64,000 nt of DNA. Origin: PALSA-612 sp963776375. Its GTDB lineage: Bacteria > Actinomycetota > Thermoleophilia > Gaiellales > Gaiellaceae. Below, piece by piece: positions 34,501 to 43,748 of this stretch (within the stretch, counting starts at the first letter, position 1; every line of letters begins with the position of its first letter). The notes below the pieces were generated by a model, which saw only the letters and a program-made list of their open reading frames with translations, had not been told where the DNA came from and did no database searches. The stretch lies in assembly GCA_963776375.1 (NCBI GenBank), contig CAVZMF010000002.1, forward strand, positions 744,001 through 808,000, in the 5' to 3' direction. Made by a program: the position numbers and the translations under genes.

Positions 34501-34600
34501 AGGCCTTGGGCCAATCCGGCCCTGCGGCTCACGTCTGTACTTCAGCGTGAACGCGGCCGCGCGGCGGCCGCTGCAATCTGCCTCGTTGATCCCGAGTACG
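34501..34600. other. convergent gap with hairpin
   Basis: A GCGGCCGC / GCGGCCGC inverted repeat at about 34553-34572 lies between two convergent genes. No U tract follows on either strand. Confidence 0.4.
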
Positions 34601-35680
34601 TCAGGAGAGCCCGTCTAGCAGCCGCTGCAGGTCGTCGTCGGACGTCCAGTAGCCGACCGAGACGCGCACGAGGCCGCTGCCCGGGATCTCGCGGACGACG
34701 ACGCCACGCTCGGCCAGCCGCTCGACCGTCTCCGCCGTGTCGCCCTGCGGCCGGAAGGCCACGAGCGTCGACTGCCCCGGGGCCGTGGCGACCTCGTGCC
34801 GCTCCGCGAGCAGGTCGCGGCAGCGGACGGCCGTCTCGCGGGCGCGCTCGAAGCGCCACTCGGGCGCGCCGTCGAGGGCAGCTTCGAGGCCGGCCATCAG
34901 CGTCGCCCCGAGGACGCCCGCGTCGAACCGGGCCGCGCCGGCCTTCGGCTCGAAGGCGCCGTCGGGCTCGAACCGCTCCTGCGACAGGTAGCTCGGCGCC
35001 GAGATCCGCAGCGAGTCCGGGTCGCACACGTAGAGGGCGCCGGTCGAGTCCGGCCCGCAGGGCCACTTCTGCCCCGAGACCGTGTAGTAGTCGTACGGCG
35101 TCGCGTCGACCTCGACAGCGCCGCCTGCCTGCGCGCCGTCGACGAGGACCGGCAGGCCGGTCTCGCGCTTCAGCTCGGCGATCGGGAGCACGTTCCCCGT
35201 GACCCAGGAGATGTGCGACAGCGCGAGCAGCCGCGTCTTCGGGCCGACCGCGTCGAGCAGGCGCTCGAGCGCGTCGGGCCCGGCGAGACCGCGGGTGGCG
35301 GCGACGCGCACCTTCACGCCCGCGATGTGCAGCGCACCGAGAAGCCCGAAGTGCTCCTCGTCCGTCGTCACGACCTCGTCGTCGGGCGCGAGCCCCAGGC
35401 CGGCGAGGACGATGTTGCAGCCGTTCGTCGTCGAGGTCGTGAGCGCAATGTTCTCGGCGGGCACGCGGATCAGCGCCGCCAGCTTCTCGCGCACGCGCTC
35501 GCGCAGCTCGCGCACCCGGGCGAAGTAGTCGGCGCCACAGCGCCCCGCGGCAAGGTCGACGAGCTCCTGTGCCACCATCGCCTCCACCGTCGCCCGGGCC
35601 AGTGGCCCGTTCGTGCCGGCGTTCAGGTAGGCGAGGCGTTCCAGGACAGGGAACGCCGCGCGGGCCTCCTCGAAGGTCAC
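34601..35680 (-). CDS. class V PLP-dependent aminotransferase/cysteine desulfurase-like protein
   Basis: 359 residues of the class V fold. The PLP lysine lies in YYTVSGQKWPCGPDSTGALYV. TTSTTNGCNIVL binds the phosphate, and VDGAQAGGAVEVD carries the Asp that contacts the pyridine nitrogen. The catalytic Cys loop of true desulfurases is not evident, so the protein is better called an aminotransferase or selenocysteine-lyase-like enzyme; the substrate is unknown. The GTG start at 35680 overlaps the upstream nuclease stop (GTGA). Confidence 0.88.
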   Translation of the reverse strand: MTFEEARAAFPVLERLAYLNAGTNGPLARATVEAMVAQELVDLAAGRCGADYFARVRELRERVREKLAALIRVPAENIALTTSTTNGCNIVLAGLGLAPDDEVVTTDEEHFGLLGALHIAGVKVRVAATRGLAGPDALERLLDAVGPKTRLLALSHISWVTGNVLPIAELKRETGLPVLVDGAQAGGAVEVDATPYDYYTVSGQKWPCGPDSTGALYVCDPDSLRISAPSYLSQERFEPDGAFEPKAGAARFDAGVLGATLMAGLEAALDGAPEWRFERARETAVRCRDLLAERHEVATAPGQSTLVAFRPQGDTAETVERLAERGVVVREIPGSGLVRVSVGYWTSDDDLQRLLDGLS

Positions 35681-36354
35681 GGGCGGACGGTCAGCTCGAC
35701 GGGCGCGTGGTCGGAGAGCAGGACGCCATTCTGCCGTCGCCGCTCGACCGGCCAGACGGAGAGCGCCGAGGCCTCCACGCCGCGGACGAGCACGTCGTCG
35801 ATGCCACCGTGCGGCGGCGAGAAGCCTGGCAGCGTCAGCGAAGAGTTGAAGTCCCCCGCGAGGACGACCGGCTCGCCGTCGTGCACGAGGTCGCCGAGCC
35901 AGGCCAACGCCCGGTCGACCTGCCGCTGGGCGACATCGCCGGAGGCGTGGATGTTCGCGACGACGAGCCGCTCGCCCACGCGCACCGCATGGCAGACCCG
36001 CGGGTGATGGCGGCGGTCGCTGATCACGAGCCCGCCGAGGTCCGTCGCCGGATGGCCGGCCCCGACCAGGATCGCGTTCGCCTGGCCGGTGAAGGCGGAG
36101 CGGAGGACGCCGTAGTGGGTCGAGGTGACAGCGCGTCCGACGTGAGCGCCCAGCGGCGCCCGCTTCGTCCGCGCAGTGAACGCGCGCATGCTGCTCCAGC
36201 GTTCGAGCCGCGCCAGCGACCAGAGCGGCAGCTCCTGCAGACAGAGCACGTCGGGTTCGTCGGCCGAGGCCAGCTCGATCGCAGCGCGCAGGTGTCCCCG
36301 CCGCCCGGCCGGATGCGAGCGGCCGTGGTAGACGTTCCAGCTCCTGATCAGCAC
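35677..36354 (-). CDS. endonuclease/exonuclease/phosphatase (EEP) family protein
   Basis: 225 residues of the EEP metal-dependent phosphoesterase fold. The markers are SWNVYHGR at the start, VLCLQEL (metal Glu), VVLAGDFNSS and the final SDHAPVELT with the catalytic His. The family cuts nucleic acids or phospholipids; which applies is unknown. GTG start at 36354, with AAAGGG upstream. No signal peptide, so it is cytoplasmic. It is divergent from the glycosyltransferase by 25 bases. Confidence 0.85.
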   Translation of the reverse strand: MLIRSWNVYHGRSHPAGRRGHLRAAIELASADEPDVLCLQELPLWSLARLERWSSMRAFTARTKRAPLGAHVGRAVTSTHYGVLRSAFTGQANAILVGAGHPATDLGGLVISDRRHHPRVCHAVRVGERLVVANIHASGDVAQRQVDRALAWLGDLVHDGEPVVLAGDFNSSLTLPGFSPPHGGIDDVLVRGVEASALSVWPVERRRQNGVLLSDHAPVELTVRP

Positions 36355-36379
36355 GGCCTGCCCTTTTACTGTAGGCGTC

Positions 36380-37435
36380 GTGCGCGTGCTCCTCTGCGAT
36401 CCCTCGGCGTTCACGCCGCAGTACGACCACGAGCTGGCCGCCGGCCTCGCACGCGCGGGGGCCGACGTCGAGCTGCTCACGTCGCGCTTCCGCTTCGGCG
36501 AGACTCCCACGCCCGACGGCTACGAGCGGCGCGAGGTGTTCTACCCCTGGAGCTCGCGCGCGTTCCGCCGCTCTCCGCTGCGCCTGCCGCTGAAGGCGCT
36601 GGAGCATCCGTTCGGCATGGCTCGCCTGGCCAGGACGGGCGCCGACGTCGTCCACGTACAGTGGCTCGCCTGGCCGAAGCTGGACCGGACGCTGCTGCGC
36701 CTGCGGGCGCCCGCCGTGTTCACGGCGCACGACCTGCTCCCGCGCCGCTCGGCCTCCGACCGCGACCTCTGGCGCGGGCTGTTCGCCCGCTTCCAGCGCG
36801 TGGTCGTCCACAGCGCCCGCGGGCGCGAGCTGCTCGTGCAGCTCGGCGTCCCGGAGGAGGGCGTGCGGGTTATCCCTCACCCCGTCTTCCCGAGCGATCC
36901 GCTCCGCGCCGACGACGGGCGCACGGTGCTCGCGCTCGGCGTGATCCGCCCGTACAAGGGCGTCGCGGACGCGATCGAGGCGACGAAGCGTGTGGACGGC
37001 GCCCGCCTGCTCGTCGCCGGCGACCCGTTGGAGCCCGTGGACGACTATCGCACCGCCGCGGGCGACCGGGCCGAGTGGCGGCTCGGCTATCTCCCGGACG
37101 CGGAGCTCGACCGTGCGCTCGGCGAGTCGACCGTCGCCGTCTTCCCCTATCGCGCCGAGCTCGACCAGTCCGGCGCGCTCCTGCGCGCGCTCGGCGCCGG
37201 CGTGCCGGCGGTCGTCTACGACGTCGGCGGCCTGGCCGAACCCGTGCAGGCGTACGGCGCCGGCCGCGTCGTTCCCGCCGGCGACGTCGACGCGCTCGCC
37301 GCGGCGTTGCAGGAGCTGCTCACCGACCGGGCCGCGCTCGACGCCGCCCGCGAGGGCGCACGCCGTGCCCGCGAGGAGCTGACGTGGGACCGCTCCGCTG
37401 CGGCGCATCTCGACCTCTACCGGGAACTGCTCTAG
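36380..37435 (+). CDS. GT4-type glycosyltransferase
   Basis: 351 residues with the GT-B fold. The N-terminal half starts VLLCDPSAFTPQYDHELAAGLARAGADVELL; the C-terminal half has VLALGVIRPYKGVADAI and the donor-binding FPYRAELDQSGALLRALGAGVPAVVYDVGGLAEPV. The donor would be a nucleotide sugar, the acceptor is unknown. GTG start at 36380. The next gene starts directly after its TAG stop, so the two are one transcript. Confidence 0.88.
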   Translation: MRVLLCDPSAFTPQYDHELAAGLARAGADVELLTSRFRFGETPTPDGYERREVFYPWSSRAFRRSPLRLPLKALEHPFGMARLARTGADVVHVQWLAWPKLDRTLLRLRAPAVFTAHDLLPRRSASDRDLWRGLFARFQRVVVHSARGRELLVQLGVPEEGVRVIPHPVFPSDPLRADDGRTVLALGVIRPYKGVADAIEATKRVDGARLLVAGDPLEPVDDYRTAAGDRAEWRLGYLPDAELDRALGESTVAVFPYRAELDQSGALLRALGAGVPAVVYDVGGLAEPVQAYGAGRVVPAGDVDALAAALQELLTDRAALDAAREGARRAREELTWDRSAAAHLDLYRELL

Positions 37436-37747
37436 GTGTTCCGCCGCGGCCGCTTCGCCGATGTGATCTCGCGTCAGCTCGACATGTTCGAGCGCGACGA
37501 CGCCGATCTCATCCGGCAGTGCGTCGAGGCCGAGCGCCGCTACGACCGGGCCGGGCGAGACGAGGCCGAGGAGCTCTACGGGGACTACCAGGACCTCGTC
37601 GAGTCGGGCACCGAGGCTCTGGCGGACCTGCGCTGGACCTACGCGGCCACGCTCGACGAGGACGCGGCCGAGGAGTACGAGCACGCGTTCAACCAGGCGG
37701 TCAAGAAGCGGCTGCCGCGCTTCGGGTCGGAGATCGACCTGCGCTAA
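37436..37747 (+). CDS. small acidic helical protein, unknown
   Basis: 103 residues, mostly helical and acidic, with no known domain (GRFADVISRQLDMFERDDADLI; ELYGDYQDLVESGTEALADLRWTYA). The GTG start abuts the glycosyltransferase stop, with no space for a separate ribosome-binding site, so it depends on translation of that gene. Its stop overlaps the stop of the convergent gene by four bases. Confidence 0.7.
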   Translation: MFRRGRFADVISRQLDMFERDDADLIRQCVEAERRYDRAGRDEAEELYGDYQDLVESGTEALADLRWTYAATLDEDAAEEYEHAFNQAVKKRLPRFGSEIDLR

Positions 37748-38160
37748 CGGCCGGCGCGCCGGCGGCGGATCGTCGCGAGCGAGGCCGACCCGAGCACGAA
37801 GATCGCGAGGCCGCCGAGCACCACGGCCAGCTGTGAGACGGGCGACGAGCGGTCCGGCTCGTCGAGGCTGGCCACGGCGGGATGCGTGCCGGCGCCTGCG
37901 AGGTGCCGGGCGGAGCGCACCCGCAGTGCCGCCTGAAGGTCGTCCTCCAGCGTCGAATAGATCTTCAGGTCGGTCGGCGCGTTCTGCATCGCCTGCCGGA
38001 GGCACGCGGGCGAGTAGCGCGCATCGATCGACCCGTTGGCCGACCAGTCCGCGATCGCCGCCTTCCAGCATGGGGTGGACGCGGACGCTGCCGGCGTTGC
38101 GGGAGCGGGGACAGCGGCAAGGCCGACGAGCGCGATCCCGAGAGCGAGGGGAACTCGCAT
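37744..38160 (-). CDS. exported, C-terminally anchored protein, unknown
   Basis: 138 residues. A signal peptide (MRVPLALGIALVGLAAVPAPA), a soluble part with two cysteines (CWKAAIADW and SPACLRQAM, perhaps a disulfide), a linker, then a membrane helix (about 112-131) and a RRRR tail. This looks like a surface protein held in the membrane by its C-terminus. It does not have an LPxTG motif. ATG start at 38160. The function is unknown. Confidence 0.65.
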   Translation of the reverse strand: MRVPLALGIALVGLAAVPAPATPAASASTPCWKAAIADWSANGSIDARYSPACLRQAMQNAPTDLKIYSTLEDDLQAALRVRSARHLAGAGTHPAVASLDEPDRSSPVSQLAVVLGGLAIFVLGSASLATIRRRRAGR

Positions 38161-38256
38161 GGCTAATGAGATTGCCCCGGGCGGCTGAGAAAAAACGCAG
38201 AGGCCTGCAAAATCTCGTTAAGAACTCGTTGAGAGCCGGAATCGGTCTCGGGACGC

Positions 38257-41200
38257 TCAGCGATGCCCGAAGTGATGGGCCTGGGGCAGCGCGGTTCGCA
38301 CCTCGGCGATCCCGGCCGCCTCGCGGGCGAGGGGGGCGAGCGATTCGAGGCGGTCGACGACGACGTTGCGGTTCCGGCCGATGTGCTCGAGCGTCCCCCG
38401 TGCGAGCAGGAGCGGCTCTCCGCGGACGAGCGCGCGGAAGCGCTCGTAGACCCGCGGCCGCACGACCAGGTTGACCAGGCCGACCTCGTCCTCGAGCAGC
38501 ATGAAGACGATGCCGTTGGCGGTGGCCGGGCGCTGCCGTGCAACCGCGAGGCCCGCGATCGCGATCCGGTCGCCGTGGCTGCGCTCGGCCAGCTCGACGG
38601 TCGAGATCACCTCGCCGGGCAGCAGCGGCCGCAGCAGATGCAGCGGATGCGGGCCGACGGAGAGGTTCGTCGTCCGGTAGTCGGCCAGCATCCGCTCCCA
38701 CTGCGTCTGCTCGGGAAGCGTGGGCACCTCGGCGGTCGGCTCGAGCGGCAGCGCGAGCTGCTTCGCCTCGCCGCGGGTGCCGGGCACGCTCTGCGGCCGC
38801 GGCACGAGGCCGAGCTGCCACAGGAGGGTCCGCCGGGGCTCGCAGAAGCAGTCGCACGCGCCGGACTCGACGAGCGCCTCGAGGCCGGCGCGGTCGAGCC
38901 CTGGCTTCGATTTGGGCGCGCTGTGCCAGCTCCCGCAGATCGGTATACGGCCGGCCCTCGGCAATCGCATCCGCCTCCTGTTCCCCGACTCCGCTCACGT
39001 AACCGATCCCGATCCGGACCGCCCCGTCCTCTAAATCGCAGCGCGCAGCGCTGCGATTCACGTCCGGCGGCAGCACGCGGACCCCGCGGCGCTCGCCGTC
39101 GCGCACGAGGCTGGCGGGCGGGTAGAAGCCCATCGGCTGCGCGTTCAGGAGCGCGCACAGGAACTCCGCCGGGTAGTGGTGGCGGAGCCACGCGGACTGG
39201 TAGGCGAGCAGCGCGAAGGCGGCGGCGTGCGACTTGGGGAAGCCGAAGCCCGAGAAGCCGACCAGCTTGTCGTAGACCTGGTCGGCCGTGGCCGCGTCGA
39301 CGCCCTTCGCGAGCGCGCCCTCGATGAAGCGCGCGCGATGGCTCTCCAGCGCCGCGAGGCTCCGCTTGCGGCTCATGGCGCGGCGCAGCCCCTCGGCCTC
39401 GCCGACCGAGAAGCCTGCGAGCGCCATCGCCACCTCCAGCACCTGGTCCTGGAAGACGACGACGCCGAGCGTCTCGCGCAGCGGACCTGCGAGCAGCGGG
39501 TGGTCGGCCGGCGGGACGAAGGACGGATCCTCGCGCAGCCGCTGCCGCCGCTCGATGTACGGGTGGACGGCGCCGCCCTGGATCGGCCCCGGCCGGACGA
39601 GCGCCACCTGCACGGTGAGGTCGTCGAGGTTCTCGGGCCGCGTGCGCAGCAGGCTCTGCATCTGTGCGCGGCTCTCGATCTGGAAGTCGCCGACCGTGTC
39701 CGCGGCCTGGATCCCGGCGTAGACCTCCTGGTCGTCGAGCGGGATCCGCGACAGGTCGACGGTCTCCCCGCGGGCGCGCGCGATGCGGTCGACGCAGTCC
39801 TCGACCGCGGAGAGCATGCCCAGCCCGAGCAGGTCGATCTTCATGAAGCCGGCGTCGGAGCACGAGTCCTTGTCCCACTGGCAGATCTGCCGGCCGACCA
39901 TCGCCGCCGGCTGGACCGGCACGAGCTCGATCAGCGGCCGGGTCGAGATCACCATCCCGCCCGGGTGCTGCGAGATGTGGCGCGGGAGCCCCGCGATCTG
40001 CTTGCAGAGCCAGCCGAGCGCCCGCCAGCGCCGCGACGCGAGCTTCGGCTCGGCCCCCGGGAGCGCGCGCAGCTCGTCCTCGACCCGGTGTGGATTGCCC
40101 TCGGTGAGCCGCGCCAGGCGCTCGAGCTCGGCGAACGGCAGGCCGAGCGCCTTGCCGAGGTCGCGGATCGCGCCGCGCGCGTGGTAGGTCGAGAAGCTGG
40201 CGACGAGCGCCGAATGCTCGGGGCCGTAGCGCTCGATGACGGCGACGATCAGCTGCTCGCGGATGTCGCGCGGGAAGTCGAGGTCGATGTCTGGCACGCC
40301 GGCCATCTCGCGGTTCAGGAAGCGGCCGAGCGAGAGGCCGGCGGCGACCGGGTCGACGTGCGAGAGGCCGGTCAGGTAGCAGACGATCGAGCCGACGGAG
40401 CTGCCGCGCCCGCGGCCGGGCGGCAGCGCGTGCCGCGGCGAGCCGGGCCCGCGCAGGCGGACGGCGATCTCGGCGGCCATCTCCAGCACCTCGTGGTGGA
40501 GCAGGAAGAAGCCGGAGAGGCCGAGGTCGGCGATCAACGCAAGCTCCTCGTCGAGCCTCTGGCGCGCGCGTCGCTTGTGCCCGTTCGCGCCGCCGTAACG
40601 CTCCGCGAAGGCGAGGTCGCAGACGCGGCGGAGCTGGACGTCGGCAGGATCGGCGCGGTCGGAGAAGTCCGGGTAGCGGTAGCCGAGCTCCTGCGTCAGG
40701 TCGAACTCGAGCCGCTCGGCGAGCTCACGCGTGCGGGCGACGGCGTCGTGGTCGTGGGGGAAGCGCTCGGCGAGCTCGGCGGGCGGAAGCAGGACGCTCT
40801 CCCAGTTCCCGCGCCGCGCGGGCTCGCAGCCCTCGAGCGACGTACAGTTGCGGATCGCGACGAGCGCGTCCTGGAGCACGGCGCGCTCGTGGCTGTGCGC
40901 GTGCACGTCCCCGCTGACGACCGTGCGCACGCCGAGCGCCTCGGCGAGGTCGCGCAACGCGGCGTTCCGCCTCGCGTCCCCGCGCTCGTACGGGCGCTGG
41001 AGCTCGACGTAGAAGCGGTCCGGCCCGAACGCCCCTGCGACGCGGTCGGCGCCGTTCGGGTCGCGCACGCCGAGCCCGTGCCGGGCGCAGCCGGAGAGGC
41101 AGACGAGCCCCTCGTTCAGCTCCAGGAGCAGGTCGAGCGGAAGCGCCGGCGGCAGCAGCTCGGTCGGCTTCGGCCGCGTCTCGGCATGCGCCGCCGTGAT

Positions 41201-41473
41201 CAACCGGCAGAGGTTTGCGTAGCCGCGCGGGGTCTCGACGAGCAGCGTGACGTGAGAACCGTCCGTGAGTGTCAACTCGGCTCCCGTGATCGGGCGGACG
41301 CCGAACACCTTCGCCGCGTGGGCGAACTCGAGCGAGCCGCAGACGCCGTCGTGGTCGGTGAGGGCCAGCGCCTCGTAGCCGAGCTCGGCGGCGCGCGCGG
41401 CGAGCTCCTCGGGCTGCGATGCCCCGTCCAGGAACGAATACGCTGAGTGGCAGTGCAGCTCGACGTACGTCAC
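38257..41473 (-). CDS. dnaE2: error-prone DNA polymerase DnaE2/ImuC, one frameshift
   Basis: The C-family polymerase of the SOS mutasome. PHP domain at the N-terminus (ELHCHSAYSFLDGAS, ALTDHDGVCG), then the palm with PDIDLDFPRDIREQL and GVVVFQDQVLEVAM, and GFGFPKSHAAAFALLAYQSAWLRHHYP. The last 235 residues (helix-hairpin-helix and OB part, ending ALPQAHHFGHR) are in another frame, joined by skipping one base near 38920; length is 3n+1. GTG start at 41473, only two bases from the divergent bicupin start. DnaE2 needs ImuB, encoded at 42535-43734. It has no SOS box of its own. Confidence 0.92.
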
Positions 41474-41475
41474 CG

Positions 41476-42228
41476 ATGAAGCCGATCGTGGTCGGGCCCG
41501 GCGAGGGCGAGACGGTCACCGACCGCCCCGGGCGCACGATCCGCATCCTCTGCGCGCACGAGCTCCTCGACCTGACGTGGACGCGCTACGAGCCCGGCGA
41601 GCGCGGCCCGGACCCGCACGTCCACCACCGGCACGTCGACGCGTTCTACGTCCTCGAGGGAGAGCTCGTCTTCGGCCTGGGCCCGGACGTCGAGCCCGTG
41701 CGTGCGCCGGCCGGCACCTTCGTGGCCGCGCCGCCGAACCTCGTGCACACCTTCGGCAACGAGAGCGACGCCCGGGCCTGCTTCCTCAACCTGCACGCGC
41801 CGAGCACCGGTTTTGCGGACAACCTCCGCGGCCTCGGAGAGTTCGACAGCCACGATCCGCCGGCCGACGGCGGTAGGCCGCTCCACGACGGCGTCGTCCG
41901 CCTGCCGGGTGACGGCGACCGGGCCGAGAACGAGGAGCGCGTACGTTGGATCAAGACCGAGTTCGCCGAGCTCTCCGTGCTCGAGCTCGACGTCGTGCCC
42001 GGCTGGGCCGTGCCCGGGCACCAGCACGGCGACCACCTCGACTCCTTCTTCGTGCTCGACGGGGCCGTCGAGTTCACGACCGCAGACGGCACCGTGGCAG
42101 GGCCAACCGGGACGCTGATGGCGGCGCCGCCCGGCGCGGTGCACGGCCTCTCGAACTCGGGGGCAGGGCGCGCCACGCTGCTGAACATGCACGCGCCGGA
42201 CGCGGGCTTCGTCGCGCGCAACCGCTAG
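41476..42228 (+). CDS. bicupin protein embedded antisense in the mutasome cassette
   Basis: 250 residues with two cupin barrels in tandem. The first has H-x-H in DPHVHHRHVDAFYVLEGE and a late His in NLVHTF; the second has PGHQHGDHLDSFFVLDGAVEF and GAVHGLSN. Both seem able to bind a metal. The substrate is unknown (such bicupins include dioxygenases and isomerases). The gene fills exactly the space between DUF6504 and dnaE2 on the opposite strand. It overlaps DUF6504 by four bases and leaves two bases before dnaE2. Confidence 0.85.
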   Translation: MKPIVVGPGEGETVTDRPGRTIRILCAHELLDLTWTRYEPGERGPDPHVHHRHVDAFYVLEGELVFGLGPDVEPVRAPAGTFVAAPPNLVHTFGNESDARACFLNLHAPSTGFADNLRGLGEFDSHDPPADGGRPLHDGVVRLPGDGDRAENEERVRWIKTEFAELSVLELDVVPGWAVPGHQHGDHLDSFFVLDGAVEFTTADGTVAGPTGTLMAAPPGAVHGLSNSGAGRATLLNMHAPDAGFVARNR

Positions 42229-42452
42229 GCCTGCTGCGTGAACCATCCACCCCGCTCGAGGTCGCGGTAGACGACGCAGCGCTCGCCGCCTTCGAGCACG
42301 AGGTCGAAGTAGCGGCGGCTGACGGGGTCGTCCGTCCACCAGCGGTCGACGACGCGCCACTCCTCGCGGACGAGCATCACCGGCCACCTGTTCACCTCGC
42401 GCGGCGTCCCGTCGAAGCCGGACTCGACGAGCGCCGGCTGCGGCGAGTTCAT
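42225..42452 (-). CDS. DUF6504-type small protein of the imuB-dnaE2 cassette
   Basis: 75 residues (ESGFDGTPREVNRWPVMLVREEWRVVDRWW, then SRRYFDLVLEGGERCVVYRDLERGGWF). Proteins of this kind are commonly encoded between imuB and dnaE2 in actinobacteria; the role in translesion synthesis is unknown. The ATG at 42452 sits two bases from palindrome copy C, which takes the place where a ribosome-binding site would be. No membrane segment. Confidence 0.82.
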   Translation of the reverse strand: MNSPQPALVESGFDGTPREVNRWPVMLVREEWRVVDRWWTDDPVSRRYFDLVLEGGERCVVYRDLERGGWFTQQA

Positions 42453-42453
42453 A

Positions 42454-42482
42454 ACACGGGTGAACCCATGGTTCCCCCGTGT
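42454..42482. repeat. dispersed palindrome, copy C
   Basis: Arms ACACGGGTGAACC and GGTTCCCCCGTGT with centre CAT; one arm base differs. The flank GTGCCCCCTCCTTCGA matches copy B. A second perfect hairpin (GTGCGGGCGCTT / AAGCGCCCGCAC) follows at about 42499-42527, up to the imuB stop. Confidence 0.82.
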
Positions 42483-42534
42483 GCCCCCTCCTTCGACTCG
42501 TGCGGGCGCTTCGCTCAAGCGCCCGCACCTCGAA

Positions 42535-43734
42535 TCAATTGTCGCGCGGGACGAGGAGCGCTCGCCGCTCCGGAATCCGCGACCACGGCGCGACCTCGAC
42601 GACAGTGCACACTGCGCCTGACCCGGCGCTCGCACGCGCCTGGCGCAGGCCCTCCTTCAACCGCGAGCGGGCGCGCGAGCCCTCCGGCCGGACGAGCTCG
42701 AGCTGCTGGCCTGTCCACTCCGCGAGCTCGACGACCTCGAGGCCGATCGCCGTCACGGGTGCCGGCAGCTCGGCCAGCTTCGGCCCCAGGGCGACGCGGA
42801 GCCGCTCCTTCTCCGCCGTCGGCTCCCGCAGCGTCAGCGACCGCCGCCACGAGCCGCCGCCGACCAGCCGCGCCGAGAGGGCGAGCTTGCGCACTGCGCG
42901 GTCGGCGCGCTCTGCCCGGCCCAGCGTCCGCTCGACGAGCGTGCCGAGCGCGCGGCGGAGCGTGAGCTCGTTCCCGACCGCCTCGCCGAACTCGAGCCGC
43001 TCGGCGATCTCGGCCGGAGGGCGGCGGGGCCTGACGCGACGCCTGTCCCCTCCCCGCGCCAGGCTCCACGCTCGCCGTCCGTCCTGTCCCAGGCGCTCCG
43101 CGACCGCGGAGCCGGGAAGCGACGCAAGCTGTCCCACGGTCTTCATCCCCAGCCCCTCGAGCTCGGCGTACCGCGTCTCGTCGAGCGGCAGCAGTGACAA
43201 CGGCAGCGGCGCCAGGAAGTCCTCCGTCCGCTCGCCCTCGACCACGAGCCCCTGCCCCGCCCTGGCGACGCTCGCCGCCGCGAGCGCGGCGAACTTCCGC
43301 TCGGCCGCTCCCGCGCGCGCGTCCCACGAGGAGCCGAGGGCGGACAGCGCGCGCTCGAGCACGCCGGCGACGCCGCCGTACAGGCGCTCGACGCCGCGCG
43401 TGTCGAAGTAGAGGCAGCCGTACTCAGCTGGTCCGACACCAGCCGGCTCGACCGCGAAGCCCTCGTCTTCGAGCCGGCGCACGACTCCCTCCCACGCCTG
43501 CCCGGCCTCGGCCGGGTCCTGCTCGACGAGCTCGAGCGACGGGCACATGGCGAGCGCCTCGCCGAGCCGCATGCCCGGCCGCACGCCGGCCGCTTCCGCG
43601 GCCGACGTCACGCAGCCGACGAGAGGATCTGTCCCCGGGAGCGGAGCCAGCGCCGCCGCCCGGGTCGCAAGGCGCGGCCGCTCCCGAAGAGCCGCCCGCA
43701 GCTCGAATCCCGGGATGAGGATGCAGGCGATCAT
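42535..43734 (-). CDS. imuB: ImuB, Y-family polymerase-like mutasome adaptor
   Basis: 399 residues with the fold of DinB but without the catalytic acids. The first strand reads CILIPGFELRAAL instead of a DMDAFF-type motif, and the second acidic pair is replaced in GCLYFDTRGVERLYGG. The helix-hairpin-helix (YAELEGLGMKTVGQLASLPGSAVAERLG) and the little-finger region remain. ImuB links the beta clamp, ImuA-type protein and DnaE2 during error-prone repair. The promoter carries two SOS boxes, so it is under LexA control. ATG start at 43734. Confidence 0.92.
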   Translation of the reverse strand: MIACILIPGFELRAALRERPRLATRAAALAPLPGTDPLVGCVTSAAEAAGVRPGMRLGEALAMCPSLELVEQDPAEAGQAWEGVVRRLEDEGFAVEPAGVGPAEYGCLYFDTRGVERLYGGVAGVLERALSALGSSWDARAGAAERKFAALAAASVARAGQGLVVEGERTEDFLAPLPLSLLPLDETRYAELEGLGMKTVGQLASLPGSAVAERLGQDGRRAWSLARGGDRRRVRPRRPPAEIAERLEFGEAVGNELTLRRALGTLVERTLGRAERADRAVRKLALSARLVGGGSWRRSLTLREPTAEKERLRVALGPKLAELPAPVTAIGLEVVELAEWTGQQLELVRPEGSRARSRLKEGLRQARASAGSGAVCTVVEVAPWSRIPERRALLVPRDN

Positions 43735-43736
43735 GG

Positions 43737-43748
43737 GAACGTATGTTC
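43737..43748 (-). promoter_or_regulatory. SOS box 1 (LexA operator)
   Basis: GAACATACGTTC on the minus strand fits the actinobacterial LexA pattern GAAC-N4-GTTC perfectly. It lies two bases before the imuB start codon and overlaps the likely -10 element. Confidence 0.88.

Noticed and set aside
39034..39058. A perfect 11-bp hairpin (AATCGCAGCGC, loop GCA) inside dnaE2.
   Set aside because: It lies in a conserved coding segment (PDVNRSAARCDLED) and has no sign of function beyond codon choice.
34601..41473. One minus-strand frame stays open from dnaE2 through 2290 codons into the aminotransferase gene.
   Set aside because: The middle part matches no protein and lies opposite or out of frame to real genes (endonuclease, glycosyltransferase, DnaE2 C-terminus). 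It is a chance open frame of GC-rich DNA, not a giant fusion.
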